DNA from: Priestia koreensis
Lineage (GTDB): Bacteria; Bacillota; Bacilli; Bacillales; Bacillaceae_H
Direction: 5' to 3'
Assembly (NCBI RefSeq): GCF_001274935.1
Contig: NZ_LILC01000006.1
Span: 1 to 64,000, forward strand
Length of the DNA: 64,000 nucleotides
Shown: positions 35,188 to 43,932 of the stretch, piece by piece
How positions within the stretch are numbered: position 1 is the stretch's first letter
How the letters are laid out: each line of letters opens with the position of its first letter
Program-made: the position numbers and the translations under genes
Notes under the pieces: model-generated
Seen by the model: the letters and a program-made list of their open reading frames with translations, nothing else
The model's database searches: none
What the model was told of the DNA's origin: nothing

Positions 35188-35472
35188 AATTAAACGCGAT
35201 GAAGAGAAGAGTAGGTAATGTAAATTCTAAACAGAGAACCCTGGTAGCTGAAAAAGGGGGAGAATTTTGTTATTGAACCAAGACTCCGAGCAGCACATTG
35301 GAACCGACTATGGGGATAGTGTGACGGGTGCTCCCGTTAAAGAGCTAGGGTATAATCTTTTTTTGTACCTGATAAGGTTAATATGGTGACATATTAACAA
35401 ACTGGGGTGGTACCGCGATCTATAATCTCGTCCCCAAGACACATTAGTCTTGGGGGTGGGATTTTTTTTGTT
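35188..35472 (+). ncRNA. T-box leader (tRNA-sensing riboswitch)
   Basis: Hallmarks are present in order: the stem I region with the AAGAGAAGAGTA segment, the T-box GGGGTGGTACCGCG at 35404-35417, the following CTCGTCCCC, and a strong terminator CCCCAAGAC..GTCTTGGGGG plus TTTTTTTT at 35433-35470. Uncharged tRNA pairs with the specifier and the T-box, which stabilises the antiterminator and opens the downstream gene. The specifier is probably within GAACCAAGAC (35275-35284), which would read ACC (Thr) or CCA (Pro); I cannot decide without folding it. Confidence 0.9.
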
Positions 35473-35516
35473 TTAAATATTGAACTCTATCTCATTATCT
35501 TTTAGGAGGAATTCCA

Positions 35517-36773
35517 TTGATATTCAAAAAAACATTGGAAACTTGGCGGTATCCATCTATCTTATTATTTAGCATTGGTGTTTCAAGTATTGGAAGTTGG
35601 GTTTATTTTATTGCGTTAAATCTCATCGTTCTTAACATAACAGGTTCCGCTATTGCTGTTACCGGTTTATATATCGTTAGAGCGCTATCAAAGTCTTTTA
35701 CTAACATATGGTCAGGGAGCCTCATAGATCGTTTAAATAAAAAGGTTCTCATGATAATTTTAGATATTCTTCAAGCTTTACTAATTGCATTATTACCCTT
35801 CTTTTCTTCTTTAGGGTTCATATATACTATGGTTTTTCTTATTACAATAGCCAGCACTATGTATCACTCGACATCAGTAACTTATATAACAAAGTTAATA
35901 CCAATAGGACAAAGAAAACGTTTTAATTCTTTGCGTAGCTTACTTGATTCTGGGGCTTTTTTAACTGGTCCAGCCATAGCAGGACTAATGTTTACAATTG
36001 GTACACCTAATATGGCTATTTATATTAACGCTATAGCTCTGTTCTGCTCTGCATTAGTTACATTACGAATGCCTAATGTTGAAAACGATGCACGAGTAGA
36101 AAATATATCAGAGACACCAAAATTATCTTTTCAAGTATTAAAAGACGATTGGAAGCTAGTCATTAGATTTAGCCACAAATACCTCTATATCATGATGATT
36201 TATCTTTTGTTTAGTACGATGATTGTCATGATGACAGCTACAGATTCATTGGAAGCTGCTTTCGCAACTAAGACACTTTCTTTATCTGAAGGTGAATATG
36301 GCATCTTAGTCAGTATCGCTGGAGCAGGAGTATTAACAGGATCTTTATCCAATACATTCATGATTAAAAAAATTCCTACCTCATGGCTTATTGGTTCAGG
36401 GTCTTTAACAACTGCAATAGGTTATATGGTCTTTACATCATCTAATACTTTTTTTATAGCATCTATAGGCTTTTTTGTCTCATCATTTGCTACTGCATAT
36501 TCTAACACTGGTTTTTATACTTTCTATCAAAACAATATACCTGTTGATATAATGGGTAGAGTTGTAAGTATTTATGGGTTTATTGAGGCTTTTCTCATTA
36601 TTATTGCTACTGCAATCTTTGGAATTTCTTCTGAACTTATATCTATACGATTTGCTGTAGTTTCAGGAGCATCTATAATGTTTTTAGTGTCTTTCACACT
36701 ATTTATTAGTAGTATTAAACCATCAAAAGCTAAGTTCTATTCCAATCCATCCGAGCTGGGGGGGAACCTTTAA
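35517..36773 (+). CDS. MFS exporter under T-box control
   Basis: 418 aa with about twelve hydrophobic helices, of the MFS_3/EntS-like exporter kind: the LIDRLNKKVLMIILD loop after helix 2 carries the usual basic D-R-x-x-K motif, and a central cytoplasmic loop lies near residue 200. Starts at TTG 35517 with AGGAGG eight bases upstream. Placement behind a T-box means it is expressed when a certain tRNA is uncharged. Export of an aminoacyl-tRNA synthetase inhibitor is one explanation; amino-acid transport is another. Confidence 0.8.
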   Translation: MIFKKTLETWRYPSILLFSIGVSSIGSWVYFIALNLIVLNITGSAIAVTGLYIVRALSKSFTNIWSGSLIDRLNKKVLMIILDILQALLIALLPFFSSLGFIYTMVFLITIASTMYHSTSVTYITKLIPIGQRKRFNSLRSLLDSGAFLTGPAIAGLMFTIGTPNMAIYINAIALFCSALVTLRMPNVENDARVENISETPKLSFQVLKDDWKLVIRFSHKYLYIMMIYLLFSTMIVMMTATDSLEAAFATKTLSLSEGEYGILVSIAGAGVLTGSLSNTFMIKKIPTSWLIGSGSLTTAIGYMVFTSSNTFFIASIGFFVSSFATAYSNTGFYTFYQNNIPVDIMGRVVSIYGFIEAFLIIIATAIFGISSELISIRFAVVSGASIMFLVSFTLFISSIKPSKAKFYSNPSELGGNL

Positions 36774-36886
36774 AGTAGGGTATTCTCCAAGACAGTGAAA
36801 AACTCTATCTAGAAACGTCACAGGTTTAGCATAGTAAAGGGTAGGGCCAGATAAAATAAACTACTTGGTAAAAGAAAACTTATTCA

Positions 36887-36917
36887 AGTCAGAGATATAA
36901 CTCTCTGGCTTATTTTT
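36887..36917 (+). terminator. Terminator after the MFS gene
   Basis: AGTCAGAGA/TCTCTGGCT (one G-U) followed by TATTTTTG. Confidence 0.65.
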
Positions 36918-37513
36918 GTGTTTCATTAAATCAATTGGAACAATTTAAGGTGAGTATCGAACACTTTTTTATTCGGTCATGTCTATAGCTCTTTGTAATT
37001 CTTTATAGTCAATGTTTAATGATCGCTTTATTAGCACGGTTATATTATAGTTCTCTATTTCTTCTAATATTTTTTTGTGTACATATACTAATACATACAT
37101 TGATCCTATTTATTACGTTGTGCGTTTTAAATATCATTTATAGATATTATAAAGGAATTAAAAAGATATTAACGTCATTAAAGATATTGTAAAAATGAAT
37201 TCATTAAAAAAGCCTTATGTACCAACATTCACACGTATTTTTGTTGATTAATTTAGTTAGTTTTTCAACAGGAATAATTATAGTTATCCACTAGCTTTTT
37301 TTTAAAAGTATTCTATTTATTTATATAATTTTTGATTACTTACAATAAAAATTTTATTTTTTTCTCTCTATATTTGATTTTTTTCGTGAAATTGATTTTC
37401 ATTATCATTTATTGTATTTATTAAGTTAACCTAGATGATTAAACAAATAGAAAGATTAAAATTACAAAGCATAAAAGAGGTTTAAATAAAAAAAGGCATA
37501 ACAAAAAAGGGTA
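36918..37513. other. AT-rich intergenic region near the replication genes
   Basis: No intact gene. On the minus strand 36969-37090 reads as a short frame ending in ENYNITVLIKRSLNIDYKEL and further residues, but it has no start codon, so it is at best a gene tail. TTATCCACT (one mismatch from a DnaA box) is at about 37275, in a run of A/T that could belong to the replication origin. Confidence 0.4.
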
Positions 37514-38641
37514 TTATAAAGCGTTAATTTTTGCCTGGTAATACCCATTGGCAATTTTTTTCATATACATAAATAAGTTAGACTCCATTTCATGGACAAG
37601 CTTTCTGAATGAAGAAGGATCTTCATGTAAAAAAGATTCTTTTAAGAATTCAGTAGAAGAACGAATGGTACGTTCAAGCAGATCAGCACCGAATTCATGA
37701 GCTAATGCATGAATATCCGTTTGTTTAATGGAGAACTGGCCGAATTGCTTAAAGAATGATTTGAACTCTCCAAATAAGCGCTCGGCTTGTACTTTTTCTA
37801 GCTCTTTCTGGCGTTTACTATTAAATGGCCCAACCAAGTTAAAGCTAAGAATGAATCCATCTTTAATCTTTTCAAGGACGGATTTTCTTGGTTGTTTTTC
37901 TTCAAATAATGCTTTTACACAATCGTCTTTCTCCAGCACACTCACATGGAAAATAGATTGCAATTTGTTCACCATGTTTTTAATCGCTGCTTTATAACCT
38001 ATGTAAGAGGGAAGTACATACTTTACCTCTGTATAAGATAACAATGCCTCTGTATCTTGTTTAACGTTTACTTCGGATTCATAAGCATATAAAGCACGAA
38101 GAGCAATACGAAGCATATTAATGTTCTCTACTTTAAGCAGCTCATAAATAACTTCATCTGACACAGAAGTGTACCCGCTTTTAGATGTGTACTTGTCCAA
38201 AACGGATTCAATAGAAGCTGTTGCATCCATTGGTAGTTCCTCTTGGTTCTTTTTATGTAAGTCTAAACAGTTTTCTAGGTATTCAATAAATGAAACTTGT
38301 ATGTATTCTCCCCATAAGCGATCCCATTGGATAATATCGTGTTCTTCTAGGGTTTTATTGTTATTTTGTACTGTTCGAACGGAGCAATCAATTGTAGCTG
38401 CTAGTTCTTCTTCGGACATTAACGTAATTCGGCCCTGGCTGTCGCATTTAGCCATGTAAGCAAGAACTTGTTTGATTAAGGATTTTGTCCACTTAATGTT
38501 TAAAAAATTCTTAGCGATCCCCATAGCATGCTGCTCGTAATAATATGTATTGTCTCGTTTAGTCAATCTGCTCACGCCACTTAGTGCGACTAATAGTTTG
38601 TTAGCAATTAGTGTATGTCTTTTTAAAACTAAGCTATTCAT
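37514..38641 (-). CDS. Replication initiator candidate 1 (iteron-linked Rep)
   Basis: ATG at 38641 (MNSLVLKRHTLIANKLL) with AAAGGAGGAG eight bases upstream; the longer frame to 38782 is only the translated iteron. About 375 aa. The N-terminal half has a winged-helix pattern (MSEEELAATIDCSVRTVQNNNKTLEEHDII in parts), and the rest is helical and charged. No named Rep family is certain. The sigma-A promoter and seven iterons directly upstream identify it as the probable initiator of theta replication, autoregulated through the iteron that touches its -35. Confidence 0.7.
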   Translation of the reverse strand: MNSLVLKRHTLIANKLLVALSGVSRLTKRDNTYYYEQHAMGIAKNFLNIKWTKSLIKQVLAYMAKCDSQGRITLMSEEELAATIDCSVRTVQNNNKTLEEHDIIQWDRLWGEYIQVSFIEYLENCLDLHKKNQEELPMDATASIESVLDKYTSKSGYTSVSDEVIYELLKVENINMLRIALRALYAYESEVNVKQDTEALLSYTEVKYVLPSYIGYKAAIKNMVNKLQSIFHVSVLEKDDCVKALFEEKQPRKSVLEKIKDGFILSFNLVGPFNSKRQKELEKVQAERLFGEFKSFFKQFGQFSIKQTDIHALAHEFGADLLERTIRSSTEFLKESFLHEDPSSFRKLVHEMESNLFMYMKKIANGYYQAKINAL

Positions 38642-38680
38642 GATGCAATGCTCCTCCTTTCCGTACATTTCTTCTTTTAC

Positions 38681-38709
38681 AGTATAGGTACAGTATAGCC
38701 ATCTGTAAA
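38681..38709 (-). promoter_or_regulatory. Promoter of the rep gene
   Basis: TTTACA-17 bp-TATACT on the minus strand; the first iteron starts two bases from the -35. Confidence 0.8.
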
Positions 38710-38710
38710 A

Positions 38711-39332
38711 TGACACTTTTGCACGGAGAAATGGAGCAATTTTTTCACGAACCCTTACGTACCAAGGGGTTAAGTCGGACACAATTAGGATGACACTTTT
38801 GCACGGAGATTTGGTACAAAAAATAGATTTATTAGGCCAAAACGTTGATGTATTAGGCTTTTAGAATAGAAATCTGAACCTTAATTGACCTTTAATGTAA
38901 TATAAAGGAAAAATATCAAACTTTTTTTATAGCAAAGTGACACTTTTGCACGGAAAAAATGGTACAAAAAAGCGCAAAAGTGTGGAAAACCACACAAAAG
39001 TGACACTTTTGCACGGAGAAACGGTACAAAAAGGTGAAAAAAAGGCGGTTTTCTACTAAAAAAATTCACAATTAAAAGCGAAAAATAGCTGTGATTTTGT
39101 CTAAAAACAGCAAAAAGAGGGGATTTATATTAAAAGTGACACTTTTGCACGGAGAAATGGAGCAAAAAACACTTTTGCACGGAAAACCTGCACAAAAATA
39201 GTGGAAAATCATACTTTTTGTCACATGATGTTCACAATTGAGGGGTTTAAGTAGCTAAAAAGTGTTCCAAATGTTCGTAGAGAGGGATTTAGGCTGAAAG
39301 TGACACTTTTGCACGGAGATTTGGTACAAAAA
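38711..39332. repeat. Seven iterons of the plasmid origin
   Basis: Copies begin at 38711, 38791, 38938, 39001, 39137, 39169 (lacks the first bases) and 39301, all in the same orientation. Consensus ACACTTTTGCACGG followed by AGAAATGG(T/A)(A/G)CAAAAA, about 32 bp per unit. An inverted half copy (GCGCAAAAGTGT) is at about 38972. This is the binding array for the Rep protein and the likely origin of replication. Confidence 0.93.
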
Positions 39333-39375
39333 ATTAAGTTCTTGTCACAAATGTCTCTACTTTATGAAAGAAGGA

Positions 39376-39427
39376 CAAAAAAAGTTGCGCTATCCTCGTG
39401 ACATAGATAAGGATTAACGCAACTTTG
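39376..39427 (-). terminator. Terminator after replication gene 2
   Basis: CAAAGTTGCG..CGCAACTTT stem with inner AGGAT pairing, followed on the minus strand by TTTTTTT. Confidence 0.8.
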
Positions 39428-39460
39428 AATAGGATAAGGCCCTATATTATGTGCATTTAG

Positions 39461-40897
39461 CTATACAAGGCTGCCTTGTACAGTTTGATAAAACGATAAT
39501 GGCGCATATTCATAATCACCAGACAACAAGTCTTGAACTTCGCTTTCTCCAACTGGAATAAAGGAGATTTGAAAAACTTGGCCATTTCTTTTATAGGATT
39601 GTACCGCTAATTTTTGTTCGACTAGTTCATCTAAAGCTTTCTCAATCTCAATTAAATTTTCGTTTTTACGGCGTTTTCTAAAGCGTACCTTTGTTGAAAA
39701 GTAAAGATAGTCACGAGCTACTGTGTAGGAAGAGTTCGTTTCGTAGCAGATCAATCTTTCCTTTTGCATAATGAATAATAAGTGATAGGCAGCATCTAAG
39801 CTTAATTTTTCTACTTTGTTCTTATAAATTCGGACAGTCTGACGCTGGATGTAATCACGATAAATGACTTCATTCACGTGAATCTCTGCAATTCTTGTTC
39901 CGTTAGGCATTGTTGTAATGTCTACAAAGTCAAAAATCCCATAGGCAAGCTTTTTATCTTCTTGTATTTTAGTCATACTGTAGTGTTTCATTTTGGTTAT
40001 ACGTTCTTCAATACTCTTATAATTGCGCTGGCTATCTGTATCGTATAGAGATTTAACTAAATCCCCAATTTTAATATGGATCACTTTTTGAGTAGCAAAC
40101 AGTTCGTCTCGCTTACTCATAATTTCTAAAAAGACTTTGTAATCGAAGCGATCCAAATCACTTACTTTGTTACCTGTTTCTTCTGCATATTCTTTTTCTA
40201 TAAGCAATTCATAATCTGTCCCATCTTCTGAGTTGTACAAGCTTGAAAAGTATTCTTTTCCTTCTTTTTTGAGTAATGGTTGTTCAACGATTAATTTAGC
40301 CCTTGAATTTGAGAAAAACGGATTTTCTACTGTCGAAAAGGGGCTTTCAATAATGTTTTGATGCTGATTGTTTTGGAATGACGGATCAAGCAAAGTTAAA
40401 CCAATGATGATTGAAATGTCAGTCGAAATGGCTTTTTCCCTTTGCTTTTTCGTCTTTTGCGTAATATAAGCATAATCTGTAATTAGCTTTGAATCGTCTT
40501 CACACCATGCTTCTAAAACCTTTATGCGGCTATTAATCAATTCCTCTGGTGAAGAGACGTCTTCTTTAAATTGATTACGAAACAATTCTTCTCCATTTGT
40601 CTCGTAATACGGCAGCAATGCTTTATATTCGCCTATTAGTTCTCTATTCTTTTTAGGATCTTTCCTTTGAAAATCCCGAACGGCATTATCTAACCATCTT
40701 CTTTTTGTTCGACGTAAGAAATCCTTTTTCAGTGCACGTAAGGATTCCTGTACGTCTTTGTTTTCGTAATGTTGTTCATACAGAGGAAGGATAATGCTTT
40801 CCAAATCACTTTTCAAAGTCTCCTGGTATACAGTTAAGAGACGTAACTTTGATATTCGATCAATAACCTCTCTTACTAATAATGAAGAGAACTCCAT
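39461..40897 (-). CDS. Replication initiator candidate 2 (winged-helix Rep-like)
   Basis: 478 aa, soluble. The central region (DELFATQKVIHIKIGDLVKSL, ITKMKHYSMTKI, GIFDFVDITTMPNGTRIAEIHV, then KVEKLSLDAAYHLLFIMQKERL) reads like the paired winged helices of initiator replication proteins, with a long helical N-terminus. It is followed in the same direction by the iterons and Rep candidate 1. It may be a second initiator, a helper or a copy-control protein. AAAGGGAGG nine bases before the ATG. Confidence 0.6.
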   Translation of the reverse strand: MEFSSLLVREVIDRISKLRLLTVYQETLKSDLESIILPLYEQHYENKDVQESLRALKKDFLRRTKRRWLDNAVRDFQRKDPKKNRELIGEYKALLPYYETNGEELFRNQFKEDVSSPEELINSRIKVLEAWCEDDSKLITDYAYITQKTKKQREKAISTDISIIIGLTLLDPSFQNNQHQNIIESPFSTVENPFFSNSRAKLIVEQPLLKKEGKEYFSSLYNSEDGTDYELLIEKEYAEETGNKVSDLDRFDYKVFLEIMSKRDELFATQKVIHIKIGDLVKSLYDTDSQRNYKSIEERITKMKHYSMTKIQEDKKLAYGIFDFVDITTMPNGTRIAEIHVNEVIYRDYIQRQTVRIYKNKVEKLSLDAAYHLLFIMQKERLICYETNSSYTVARDYLYFSTKVRFRKRRKNENLIEIEKALDELVEQKLAVQSYKRNGQVFQISFIPVGESEVQDLLSGDYEYAPLSFYQTVQGSLV

Positions 40898-40967
40898 GTT
40901 TTATAACCTCCCTTTAACGTGCGAAATGACCACTAAATCATTCGAGAAATACTACTCATTATTGGTC

Positions 40968-40990
40968 CGTTGTATGTGTATTATACAACG
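40968..40990 (-). promoter_or_regulatory. Operator dyad over the -10 of replication gene 2
   Basis: CGTTGTAT..ATACAACG inverted repeat covers the minus-strand TATAAT at 40980-40985, as expected for self-repression. Confidence 0.55.
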
Positions 40991-41204
40991 TTTACTTACT
41001 GTATTTCAGAACAATTCTTTATTTTCTCTTTCTAAATTGTGAAGGGTGTCTTCTAAATTGTAAATAAAATGTACAAGTAAAAGTGGGAAATTCCCACTGA
41101 TTTTCTAACCTTGACCGAAAATACTCCCCATCTCAGGGAGCGATAAAGGACCGGGGTTAGTTCGTAAGTTGAAAATGAATCGTTCTTTTTTACATGAGAG
41201 GGTA

Positions 41205-41232
41205 TTGAAAAATATTTGCAATTTGGTACAAT
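41205..41232 (+). promoter_or_regulatory. Promoter of the 79-aa/MetAP unit
   Basis: TTGAAA-16 bp-TACAAT with TGG extension. The bases 41043-41204 contain only an ACTCCCC..GGGAG mini-hairpin. Confidence 0.65.
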
Positions 41233-41342
41233 AAGGAAAATAAGAACATGAGTTCGTGTTTGTGTAGGTCAATATTGAAAAGAGAAGAAAGTATACGTAA
41301 GAATTGAAATGAATAAATAGTATAAGGGTTAGAGGTGTGTGT

Positions 41343-41582
41343 ATGAGCTATGTTGAAAGGTACACTGTGGAATTAGAAGATGGAACTTTTGCGTTATTTG
41401 GTCAATTTGTTGATGGTGAATCATCCAGTATCCTTGCTATGGGTGGTTTTTATAACGGAACACTGTTTCGCAAAGAGCAAGCGGTACTGAAATTTGAACA
41501 AATAAATAAAGGTGTATGGAAGTTCCTTGGAGAAACAAAGAAGGCGAAAGGAATCCGTAAAATAGAAATGCGAATGATATAG
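41343..41582 (+). CDS. 79-aa protein of unknown function
   Basis: ATG 41343 (MSYVERYTVELEDGTFALFG) with AGAGGTG upstream. A small, mainly beta protein without signal peptide or membrane helix. It is transcribed with the methionine aminopeptidase gene 80 bp downstream. No family recognised. Confidence 0.6.
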   Translation: MSYVERYTVELEDGTFALFGQFVDGESSSILAMGGFYNGTLFRKEQAVLKFEQINKGVWKFLGETKKAKGIRKIEMRMI

Positions 41583-41662
41583 GAACTTCAATGTTTATGT
41601 TAGGCTGTGCAATGGTTATCTCTAACGAAATCACAATATAAAGAAAATTGGAGGAATCATAT

Positions 41663-42409
41663 ATGACAGTTGGAGGTAAGGAAGATATTGAAGGGTTAAA
41701 GGAAATTGGTAGGATCGTTGCTTTAACCATCAATGAAATGAAAAAGAAGATACGTGTTGGAATGACGACTAGGGAATTGGATGAAATCGGGGGAAGGTTT
41801 TTAAGAAATCACGGTGCCACTTCTGCACCGAAAATAACGTATAATTTTCCTGGAAACACATGTATTAGTATTAACAATGAAGTTGCTCACGGATTACCAG
41901 GAAATCGCAAGATTAAAGAAGGTGACTTAATAAATATTGATGTCTCTGCAGAGTTAAATGGTTACTTTGCCGATTCGGGTCAGTCTTTTCAGATCCCTTT
42001 GTATACTCCTTCTGTAACGCGTCTTTGTGAATATACACATGCCACTATGATGAAGGTTATTTCTTCACTCAAACACGGAGTGAAATTGAACGAAGTCGGA
42101 AGAATTATTCAAAATGAAGCGCGAAAAGGTGGTTATAAGGTCATTTCGAACCTATGTAGTCATGGTATTGGAAGGGCTCTACACGAAACGCCTGAAAGTA
42201 TTCTTCCTATTTACGATAAGCATGATAAACGTGTGTTAAAAGAAGGTATGGTAATTACCATTGAACCTTTTTTATCAACTGGAGCAGAATATACCATTGA
42301 AGGTTTGGACGGATGGACCTTATATACGCCTAATAATAGTCTTTGTGCCCAATATGAACATACAATAATTATCACAAAGGACCAACCGATCATTACAACA
42401 GTGGCTTAA
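41663..42409 (+). CDS. map: Methionine aminopeptidase, type I
   Basis: The ATG at 41663 (MTVGGKEDIEGLKEIG) with GGAGG eight bases upstream is preferred over a TTG five codons earlier. About 248 aa, full length for the type I enzyme. All five metal ligands can be seen: the two Asp (INIDVSAELNGYFADSGQ), His (SHGIGRALHETP), Glu (VITIEPFL) and Glu (QYEHTIIIT). It removes the start methionine of new proteins. As an extra plasmid copy it may give resistance to an inhibitor of the host enzyme or process plasmid proteins (inference). Confidence 0.93.
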   Translation: MTVGGKEDIEGLKEIGRIVALTINEMKKKIRVGMTTRELDEIGGRFLRNHGATSAPKITYNFPGNTCISINNEVAHGLPGNRKIKEGDLINIDVSAELNGYFADSGQSFQIPLYTPSVTRLCEYTHATMMKVISSLKHGVKLNEVGRIIQNEARKGGYKVISNLCSHGIGRALHETPESILPIYDKHDKRVLKEGMVITIEPFLSTGAEYTIEGLDGWTLYTPNNSLCAQYEHTIIITKDQPIITTVA

Positions 42410-42547
42410 AAGTTGTTTTTTGATGTTGATCCACATGGATATTATACTTATTCCGTTGAGTGCTTATATCTGTATAGTATGCAGACACATGACTAGCTTT
42501 TAGGGATGAAGTAAAGAAATAATATGGTGAAATTAACTAGTTTATAG

Positions 42548-42553
42548 TATACT
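42548..42553 (+). promoter_or_regulatory. -10 element before the lipoprotein operon
   Basis: TATACT, 30 bases before the attenuator; no good -35. Confidence 0.35.
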
Positions 42554-42582
42554 AACAGTAATTGAATTTAAACCAAAATGGG

Positions 42583-42634
42583 AAGACCCCAATGAGCTGG
42601 CAAGATATCTTGCTTAGTTTGTTGGGGTCTTTTT
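42583..42634 (+). terminator. Leader attenuator hairpin before the lipoprotein operon
   Basis: AAGACCCCAA ... TTGGGGTCTT with an inner CAAGATATCTTG stem, then TTTTTG; ~35 nt before the GTG start at 42669. The 5' arm is preceded by AAAATGGGA, the shared element. Confidence 0.8.
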
Positions 42635-42668
42635 GCCGTTTATCACACTGAGAAAGGATGATTTGCCC

Positions 42669-43250
42669 GTGCAGTATCGAATGGAAATCAAAAAAGAACG
42701 CCTGCGGGACCTCATTTTAGCTTGTTTACTTGCAGAGGGAGAAATAGAAAGAGGAATGGATGGAGAACTAACTCTAAGTGTTGAGATGAAGTGCAATGTG
42801 TTGTCTTATTTAGAAACTTATATAAGTGAGTATGACTTAGGTGAAAGTACAAAAATGAGCGCGAAACGTGGACAAGTAAAGATTACAAGCAATGATATGG
42901 AAGCAATCTATGCTAGTTGGTATCAAGGCGGCTTTAAAATCTTTAGTAATCGGATGAATCCCAAAAATATGACCTTCCAAGCTATTATTTTATCGCTTAA
43001 TTTATTTGGCGTAAGGAAGTATGAGTCCCTTCACCTTAAAACCTCTATTCAAAAAGAGAAGCTACCTATGCTGACTCATATTCTTCGTTATCATATCGGA
43101 GACGTGTCAATTGTACCTGGTCAAAGAGAAATAAAAATTTTTAATGTCGTTCAGTTATTCGGCGAACATATTAATCAATTAACCGTAATGGACAGTTTTT
43201 ATTTATTTCGCTTCTTATCTGTGCATGACCGAAAAAAATTAAGAGCGTGA
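42669..43250 (+). CDS. LAGLIDADG-like fold protein, function unknown
   Basis: GTG 42669 is chosen because AAAGGATG lies nine bases upstream; the longer frame enters the hairpin. About 193 aa. LRDLILACLLAEGEIE near the N-terminus looks like a LAGLIDADG helix with a Glu in place of the catalytic Asp. A second helical segment (MTFQAIILSLNLFGVRKYESL) occupies the place of the second motif but lacks the acidic residue. The rest follows the order of LAGLIDADG_2-type proteins. An endonuclease that lost activity and serves as a DNA-binding regulator is possible. First gene of a four-part transfer-type operon. Confidence 0.45.
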   Translation: MQYRMEIKKERLRDLILACLLAEGEIERGMDGELTLSVEMKCNVLSYLETYISEYDLGESTKMSAKRGQVKITSNDMEAIYASWYQGGFKIFSNRMNPKNMTFQAIILSLNLFGVRKYESLHLKTSIQKEKLPMLTHILRYHIGDVSIVPGQREIKIFNVVQLFGEHINQLTVMDSFYLFRFLSVHDRKKLRA

Positions 43251-43266
43251 GAAAGGGGGGAGACAA

Positions 43267-43932
43267 ATGAAAGGAAAAGTGATGAGTATTCTCGCATTTT
43301 CGATTTTCCTTGCAGGCTGCGGGGGAGATGCGGTTTCACAGGAAGCGAATAAAGCTGAAAAAGTGGCGGCTAGAAAACAATCCAGTGAGAAAAAAAGTGA
43401 CATGAATGAGGACAAAGCCATTGAAGCGTTTTATGAAGTGCGTAAGCGCCCAATGGATGAGGTAAACAAAGAAGCGGCAACGGATGAAGTACAAACCAAA
43501 GATCCGAAGGCCTATAAAATTGTTCCAGCGGATCATTATACGAATGCCATGGACTTTCAATACTTTGTAGGAGAATACCTCCAAAATTTCTATAACGGAA
43601 CCATATCGGATAAAGACATGCTAAAGTTCTACCAAAATTACGGCTCAAAGGATCGAAAAGAGTTTATTTTCTCCAACGAAGCCAATTCGAAGAAAATCTT
43701 TCATACCATCGTGAAGGAACGAAAGAAAGCTAAACAGATCGTTGAGAGCTATGTATTAACCGATTTAGAGTTCGATGATACCGGGAATGAAGCTTACTTC
43801 TACCGCAAGCAAATCACAGAGGATCGAAAAGAAATTTACAATGTCACCACTATCCGAAAAGAGGATAGGTATTGGACATTTGATATGGACGAACCAAGTC
43901 CAGCATTCGTTGAAAAAGAGGAGACGAAATAA
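43267..43932 (+). CDS. Lipoprotein with VirB8/NTF2-like C-terminus
   Basis: 221 aa with a lipobox (FLAGCGGD, Cys near residue 18), so lipid-anchored outside the membrane. A charged linker follows, then a ~110-residue domain (residues ~100-210, ...QYFVGEYLQNFY...ESYVLTDLEFDD...YFYRKQITEDRKEIYNVTTIRK). The alternating strands and position match the NTF2-like fold of VirB8/TcpC components or conjugation lipoproteins. GGGGGG site before the ATG, and the stop overlaps the next start (TAATG). Confidence 0.65.
   Translation: MKGKVMSILAFSIFLAGCGGDAVSQEANKAEKVAARKQSSEKKSDMNEDKAIEAFYEVRKRPMDEVNKEAATDEVQTKDPKAYKIVPADHYTNAMDFQYFVGEYLQNFYNGTISDKDMLKFYQNYGSKDRKEFIFSNEANSKKIFHTIVKERKKAKQIVESYVLTDLEFDDTGNEAYFYRKQITEDRKEIYNVTTIRKEDRYWTFDMDEPSPAFVEKEETK

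Noticed and set aside
36969..37090. Minus-strand frame ending in a plausible protein tail
   Set aside because: No start codon or ribosome binding site and only ~38 codons; kept as a possible relic only.
38881..39069. 62-codon minus-strand frame with repeated FLRAKVS words
   Set aside because: The repeat is the translated iteron, not a protein.
38711..39332. Iteron array considered as a CRISPR array
   Set aside because: The units are ~32 bp with irregular spacing (32-147 bp) and no equal-length unique spacers; they border a rep gene and promoter, so iterons explain them.
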